DNA of 64,000 nucleotides, taken from positions 43,145,062-43,209,061 of the forward strand of contig CM067545.1 in assembly GCA_034509755.1 (NCBI GenBank), read 5' to 3'. This document shows positions 59,341 to 64,000 of the stretch, one piece after another. Below the pieces are notes generated by a model. That model was not told the origin of the DNA. It saw nothing but the letters and a program-made list of their open reading frames with translations, and ran no database searches. The first letter of the stretch is position 1. Every line of letters begins with the position of its first letter. A program made the position numbers and the translations under genes. Origin of the DNA: Anisodus tanguticus. Its lineage: Eukaryota; Streptophyta; Magnoliopsida; Solanales; Solanaceae.

Positions 59341-60507
59341 CTAATGAACATCATAAGTAATATCAGGCCTGGTGAAAGTGAGATACTGAAGTGCACCTGC
59401 TAGACTCCTATAAAGAGTAGGATCTGTCACCGGATTACCATCCACTGCACTAAGTTTTGATGTAGAGTCAACCGGAGTGGATATGATTTTCCAATTTTCC
59501 ATCTTAGCCATGTACACAATCTCATCTGCATACTTACGCTGGCAAAGAAACATAGTGTCTGCAGATCTAGTCACTGAGATTCCAAAAAAATAACTCAACT
59601 TCTCCAAGTCAGTCATAGCAAATTCGATTTTGAGTAGTGCAATTATCTCATTTTTCAACACATCGGAAGAAGAAGTAAGAACAGTATCATCCATATATAA
59701 CAATAAATAAGCAATGTTACTGCCTCTATGGAAAGTAAACAGAGAATTATCACACTTGCTGCATGTAAATCCAATTTACATAATGTACCATGCAAAGCGA
59801 TCATACCATGCTCGAGTGGCCTATTTCAGACCATAAAGTGACTTATGGATACGGCATACATACTGAGGGGAGGCTGGATGGACAAAATCGGGTGGTCGGT
59901 GCATGTAAATAGTTTCTTTTAAATCCTCATATAGAAAGACATTTTTTACATCAAGCTGATGAAACGGCCAATGCTTACCCATAGCGATGCTCAGGAATGT
60001 ACGAATAGTGGTCGGTTTAATAACTGAACTGAATAACTCACCACAATCAATGCCCTCTTGCTGATTAGTACCATTTGCCACAAGTCTTACCTTATATCTT
60101 TCTAAGTCACCATTGTCTCTGTACTTGTGATGAAAAAGCCACATGTACTGGATCACATTCACCCTCTCCAGTTTAGGAACCAAATCCCAAGTATGTTGTT
60201 TCGTTAATGCATTAAACTCCTCACACATGGCCGCATTCCAATTCGGGTCTAGTTTGGCTAATTTTGGGTTATTGAGAATTGGGGAAATGGTTTGGGTAGA
60301 CAGGTTAAATTGGACTTTGGATTTGAAAATCCCGTGTTGGGCAGGGTTTCCATATGGTGTAAGGGTGATGGTTGGGTATGGTTGCGGGTTGTCGGGTGCA
60401 CTGTTCTTGTATGTAGATTGGTCTGGTGCAGTGAGGGTGTGCGGAATAGGGATTTGGGGTAGGGTGGATGACTGGTGATTGGTATCTGTTGGTGGTGGTG
60501 TTATCAT
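59341..60507 (-). pseudogene. C6 reverse transcriptase, two stops
   Basis: Text from LDPNWNAAMCEEFNALTKQHTWDLVPKLE, YKVRLVANGTNQQEGIDCGELFSSVIKPTT, HQLDVKNVFLYEDLKETIYM to LYGLK, then a stop (about 59820) and a second one, then LLYMDDTVLTSS with YMDD at 59686-59697, MTDLEKLSYFFGISVTR and YRSLAGALQYLTFTRPDITYDVH. YMDD in place of YVDD keeps both Asp residues. It joins RNase H across a stop near 59338. Confidence 0.88.
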
Positions 60508-60951
60508 CGATTCGGGTGGGTCGATGGCGGGTGTTGTGGATGTGTAGGGTTCTGTTGCCGGTGTCGGTAAATCGAGGCTGGCTGAGGATGGTAATATAGG
60601 GTATTATGTCAGAGGTGGGAAGGGACCGGATTTTGGGTTAGTGGGTCATAAGTTGGGGGTGCGAGGTAGGTTGTCGGTGGTTGGAGTGGATGCGGCATAG
60701 TGGTGTTGTTATGGAGATGATATAGCGACGGGGAGGGGTACTGGTGAAGGTACAAAAATGGGGGCCGATTGCCGGTGATGGTGGCAATCGACAGTGACTG
60801 AGACAGAGGCCGGAATGACGGTAGAGGCACCGGAGGTGACCCTGTGGTGGTGGCAGTGGGGGCAGATTTGATTTGGCGGTGTCTGATTGGCACAGTTCTC
60901 TGAGGATGACGGGGAGATATCGGACTCGTCAAGAAAGGTATAGTCTGGTTT

Positions 60952-61985
60952 TCAAAATTTTTGGATATTCAAAAATGGGAATGTGGTCTCGTCAAACGTG
61001 ACTTGGCGAGAGATGTGAATTTGACGAGTGGACAAGTCATAGCACAGATATCCCCTATGATTAGAAAGAATACTAACAAAGACACATAGGGTGGTACGAG
61101 ATGCTAATTTATGAGGAGCAATGGAGGCTAAATTCGGATAGCACAGGCAACCGAAAATTCTAAGGTCGTCATGTGAGGGGATCCGATAGTAGAGAATTTC
61201 GGTGGGGGTTTTATTGTGAAGAGTACTGGTAGGTAAAATATTATGGATATATTCTACCATTTTGACAGCATAGACCCAGAACGATGGGGGAGATGGGCAG
61301 GGAAAAGAAAGGTACGAACCATGTTGTTGATAGTACGGATGATTCATTCGGCTTTTCCATTTTAGGGTGAGGTGTGGGGACAGGAGAAATGGAAGACCAT
61401 GCCATGATTGGTGTAAAAATTATGAAACACGAAATTATTAAACTCACGACCGTTATCACATTGGAATGATTTGATGGATTTTTCAAATTGTGTTTTGATA
61501 AAGTTATGAAACTCAAGAAACTTGGTATAGACTTCAGACTTGAACTTTAGTGGGTAAATCCATATAAAGTGAGAAAAGTCATTTAACAACATAAGATAAA
61601 TTTTATGACCCAGTGAACTAATAACATGAGATGTCCATAAATCTGCATGAACAATATCAAACGGAGAAAATGTAACACTTAAAGAATATTGAAAAGGAAG
61701 GCGAACGTCTTTGCCTAGAGAGCAAGACAAACACTGTTGGGCAAGTTTCCCACTAGAACAACGAATTAAATTATTGTTCCGAAGAAAATTAAAAATAGAG
61801 GCTTCGGGATGTCCAAGTATATTGTGCCAAGTAGACGGAGAGATTGTTGCTAAGGCTGTGGGAGGAATGACTTTGGCAGTTAGAGATGTGGGAGGGCCGA
61901 CACTGGCAGCGAACGTGGATATGAAAGGATAAAGGTCCCCTTCACTGTTGCATCGTGCAAGGAGTTTCCCGGTACGTAGGTCCAT
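60952..61985 (-). pseudogene. C6 GAG-pre-integrase and integrase, broken
   Basis: LRTGKLLARCNSEGDLYPF, STWHNILGHPEASIFNFL and CLSCSLGKDVRLPF form the pre-integrase and zinc region. The core shows FDIVHADLWTS (first Asp) and FQCDNGREFNN (second Asp), then HTSP, a stop (Gln CAA to TAA), NGKAE (catalytic Glu) and another stop (Arg CGA to TGA). The C-terminal part at 61347-60952 gives YIHNILPTSTLHNKTPTEILY, DLRIFGCLCYPNLASIAPHKL and GYLCYDLSTRQIHISRQV. All D-D-E residues survive. Confidence 0.88.
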
Positions 61986-62139
61986 TACAGAAAATCCAAA
62001 CGGGTCAAAATTAATTAAGACGGAATTATCTAGAAAATTTTCTAACGAAAATTAGGTTCTTGATAATGTGTGGGGCATAAAGAATGTTATTTATGGAGAA
62101 GTGGAGATGCAGTGGTAGGATTAGAGTGTGGTCAAAACT

Positions 62140-62406
62140 TTAAATTGGAATGCGGTGACTATTTCCAACCAGAATGGATTGTAGAGTATTTAAATTACGC
62201 AGTTGAGGAAGATTACCAAAATTTTTGGTGAGGTGAGACGTGGCGCCCGTATCCGTATACCATGCATTATCGGGCTTCTGAGAAGTCAACGTGCTGAAAG
62301 TCTGGCCCAAACTGGATTGGGGAAAGCCTGGAGCGGACTGCTGGGCTCCAGGATAGTGGGTCGGAAGGCTGTGGCCCGTTGTTGGTGCCGATGGGCTACA
62401 GGCCAT
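62140..62406 (-). pseudogene. C6 protease
   Basis: The minus strand reads KPDNAWYTDTGATSHLTKNFGNLPQL, then LQSILVGNSHRIPI: an intact Asp-Thr-Gly active site and downstream VGNG-type motif. It is in a different frame from the residual Gag. Confidence 0.85.
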
Positions 62407-62425
62407 TGGGCCTGACAGCCGAGGC

Positions 62426-62629
62426 CTATCTGTAAGGCTCCCATTTTGCTGGGCAACTGCTGGGCTGCAGGGACATGGGCCTGATGAAGTTGGCCCTGCT
62501 TGTGGCCCGTATAGTTGGGCCTATGACAGGGTGCTGGATTGTTGAAGGTGCCACTGGGCCGCTGGCAGACCAGTCCCCTGTAGTGCTTCTGACACTGCCC
62601 GTAAAATCGTCGTGATTAATCTCCGCCAT
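62426..62629 (-). pseudogene. C6 residual Gag, core missing
   Basis: ATG at 62627-62629 gives MAEINHDDF, followed at once by FTGSVRSTTGDWSASGPV and a Pro/Ser-rich Gag tail, stop at 62426. The UBN2 capsid domain, about 200 residues in C2, is absent. The start lies about 240 bp after the primer site, so this ATG is probably the family's own. Confidence 0.75.
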
Positions 62630-62865
62630 GAATGCTTGCCGGAAAAAATTATGTTGGGGTTCGGGCTGTATATTTGTGGTGTATGTGAGGCAGTAGCAAC
62701 CGTATACTCAGTGTATATCGGTTTGTTATAGAGATAAGGGGGCTGTGGAGGATGTATATTTACTGTATATCGGTGTATACCAGTGGTATACGACCGGATT
62801 CTGACGCGGAAACAGAAGAGGAGCGGCCGAAATTGAGGGGAATAGGGTCGAGAGGAAGTTTTGGT

Positions 62866-62876
62866 TTTTGATACTA
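62866..62876 (-). other. C6 primer-binding site, variant
   Basis: The minus strand reads TAGTATCAAAA after the LTR end CCTACA; a decayed tRNA-iMet site. Confidence 0.55.
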
Positions 62877-63073
62877 TGTAGGAATGTATTAATTTCCCTT
62901 GGGGAGGCTTTCTCATTAATACAAATATATATAGTGTACAATGTAGAACCCTAATACAATAAGAATCCTATAGTTACCATAATTATACATCACTAAATAT
63001 TTTCACAATATATGAGATATATTCTAATTATGGTGGTGGGATTGATGGAGGATTCTTTGTACAAGTTAATAAA
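62877..63073 (-). repeat. C6 5' LTR, 197 bp
   Basis: Aligns with 58543-58736 along its length (GTACAATGT, ATTACCATAATTATACATCACTAAATATTT, GGGATTGATGGAGGATTC words). Confidence 0.83.
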
Positions 63074-63730
63074 ACAAAGTCGAACGAGGTCAAGTCGAAT
63101 GTGGCTGACTTAAGGATACTTATATTTGAAGAGGCACATAGTTGTTGGTATTAAGTTCGTGTAGGAGCTACAAAGATGTATCAAGTTTTGAAACTATATT
63201 TTTTATGGAGAAAGAATAAAAATAACATAGTTGACCATGTATCTTGATGTTTAAACTGTCAGCATGTCAAGTATGAACATCTAAGATGGGAAGGTTTGAC
63301 AAATAATATGCTCATTCCTGAGTGCAAGTGGGAAAGAATCACCATGAACTTCGTGATAGATATACCTCGCACTATGAGGAAGTGTGTTGTTGTTCCGGTG
63401 ATCATGGACAAATGAACTAAGTCCGTGCATTTCATTCATGTCCAAACTACCTACTATCGGAGAGGCCAACCCAAATTTACTTTTGTGGGATAGTGTAGTT
63501 TCACAAACTATTCATTTCCATTATTTTAGATGATAGCATACAGTTCACAACTCTTATTTGGCAGTTTGTGCAGAAGGCTATGGTACAGAGGTTGAACTGA
63601 GCACAACTTTTAATCCACAGACTAATAGACAGTCCAAGCAAATGATTCAAATTTTAGAGGATATGCTGAAAGTGTGTGTCGTTGACTTAGAGGTCACTGG
63701 AACGAGCACTTGCCATTAGCAAGAGTAATT
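63074..63730 (+). pseudogene. Gypsy integrase relic
   Basis: Plus-strand text ADLRILIFEEAHSCWY, KMYQVLKLYFLWRKNKNNIVDHVS, stop, CLNCQHVKYEHLR (HHCC zinc), WERITMNFVIDIPRT (first catalytic Asp), VVVPVIMDK, stop, SVHFIHVQTTY, then TTFNPQTNRQSKQMIQILEDMLKVCVVDL. The catalytic Glu of QSERT is Lys (63636-63638), as in G5. At least five stops. It begins immediately at the right end of C6. Confidence 0.85.
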
Positions 63731-63759
63731 TGCCTCAACATCGGTTATTAGTGTACCAT

Positions 63760-64000
63760 TCAGATGGATCCAGACATGCATTCTGTCTGAATCGCCTTCT
63801 ACAGTGATTCTCCATAATGCAAGCTTTTGGTTGACACTCTCGCTAGTTTCATCAATTAACACAAGATCATCAGCAAATAGCATACACCATAGGATTTCAT
63901 CTTATATTATATTAGTTAGCTCGTCAATCACTAGAATAAATAAGTAAAGGCTCAATACGTATTCCTGGAATAAATTCAATGTTGTTGGAAACTCCTCTGT
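63760..64000 (-). pseudogene. LINE reverse-transcriptase fragment
   Basis: The minus strand, from the window edge, reads EEFPTTLNLFQEYVLSLYLFILVIDELT, a stop, DEILWCMLFADDLVLIDETSESVNQKLALWR. FADD (63866-63877) is the catalytic motif of non-LTR retrotransposon reverse transcriptase, and the LSPYLFxLVxDEL and IDETxxxVNxKL words are typical of plant LINEs. It is cut at about 63760 by the Gypsy integrase relic, and it runs off the window on the other side. Confidence 0.85.

Larger units (their letters stand above)
58543..63073 (-). mobile_element. Copia retrotransposon C6, Gag core deleted
   Basis: A 4531-bp minus-strand Copia element with LTRs at 58543-58736 and 62877-63073, primer site, a short gag, protease, integrase, reverse transcriptase, RNase H and a polypurine tract GGGGGAG. 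The family is that of C2. Flanks TCAAA and ACAAA could be a duplication with one mismatch, but the DNA outside is a Copia gag relic on the left and a Gypsy integrase on the right, so a rearrangement at one side is also possible. Confidence 0.87.

Noticed and set aside
60143..60478. Plus-strand 111-codon ORF
   Set aside because: Antisense shadow of C6 pol (VPKLERVNVIQYMW region and linker).
1..64000. CRISPR array, bacterial operons, rRNA genes
   Set aside because: No regularly spaced short repeats other than the 70-bp tandem units, no ribosome-binding-site-led gene chains and no rRNA text; the composition is that of a plant nucleus.

Overview
This window looks like gene-poor plant nuclear DNA. 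It is AT-rich and almost entirely made of LTR retrotransposons nested in one another. Plant-type primer-binding sites for the 3' end of initiator tRNA-Met (TGGTATCAGAGC) recur, and there are Stowaway-like MITEs, a plastid psbD scrap and chromovirus-type Ty3/Gypsy elements. Several repeats (the Gypsy LTR style ending GGGTCGTGACA, the CTCCCTCCGT MITEs, the fold-back repeat) resemble those common in Solanaceae. I infer a nightshade-family genome, but the family assignment rests on memory of repeat style, not on a search. I see no intact host gene and no intact autonomous element.

Layout. 1-3264: 5' end of a minus-strand Gypsy element (gag start, primer site, 2.5-kb LTR), truncated by the window edge. 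3265-3743 and 8616-8644: one plus-strand Gypsy LTR tail split by a minus-strand Copia element (C1, 3744-8610). 8645-10750: AT-rich DNA carrying a 133-bp plastid psbD fragment. 10751-15013: plus-strand Copia element C2, lacking RNase H. 15859-20785: minus-strand Copia element C3 with a perfect target duplication (GATAC). 21486-32416: a Gypsy LTR split by a complete 7965-bp non-coding, LARD-like element (21759-29723) with two 2312-bp LTRs and the duplication AATTC.

32417-39024 is the least retrotransposon-rich stretch. It holds two copies of a dispersed repeat, a 70-bp tandem repeat, a roughly 0.6-kb fold-back element with a 61-bp near-perfect stem, and two Stowaway-like MITEs.

39355-57149 is a large minus-strand chromovirus-like Gypsy element (G5) with three later insertions: a deleted Gypsy element (G4) in pol, a solo LTR related to the LARD family just upstream of gag, and an LTR-less Copia fragment inside its 5' LTR. 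G5 itself sits in an older Gypsy LTR (39025-39354 and 57150 onward). 57901-64000: a plus-strand Copia gag relic, minus-strand Copia element C6 lacking most of gag, a plus-strand Gypsy integrase relic, and a minus-strand LINE reverse-transcriptase fragment running off the end.

How the parts work together: each coding element once had gag, protease, integrase, reverse transcriptase and RNase H, but every copy now carries stops, frameshifts or lost catalytic residues. Any present activity would need proteins from elsewhere. The best candidate for such parasitic mobilisation is the LARD-like element, which keeps LTRs, primer site and polypurine tract but no pol. C2, C6 and the fragment at 55364-56190 belong to one Copia family. 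C1 and C3 are separate families.
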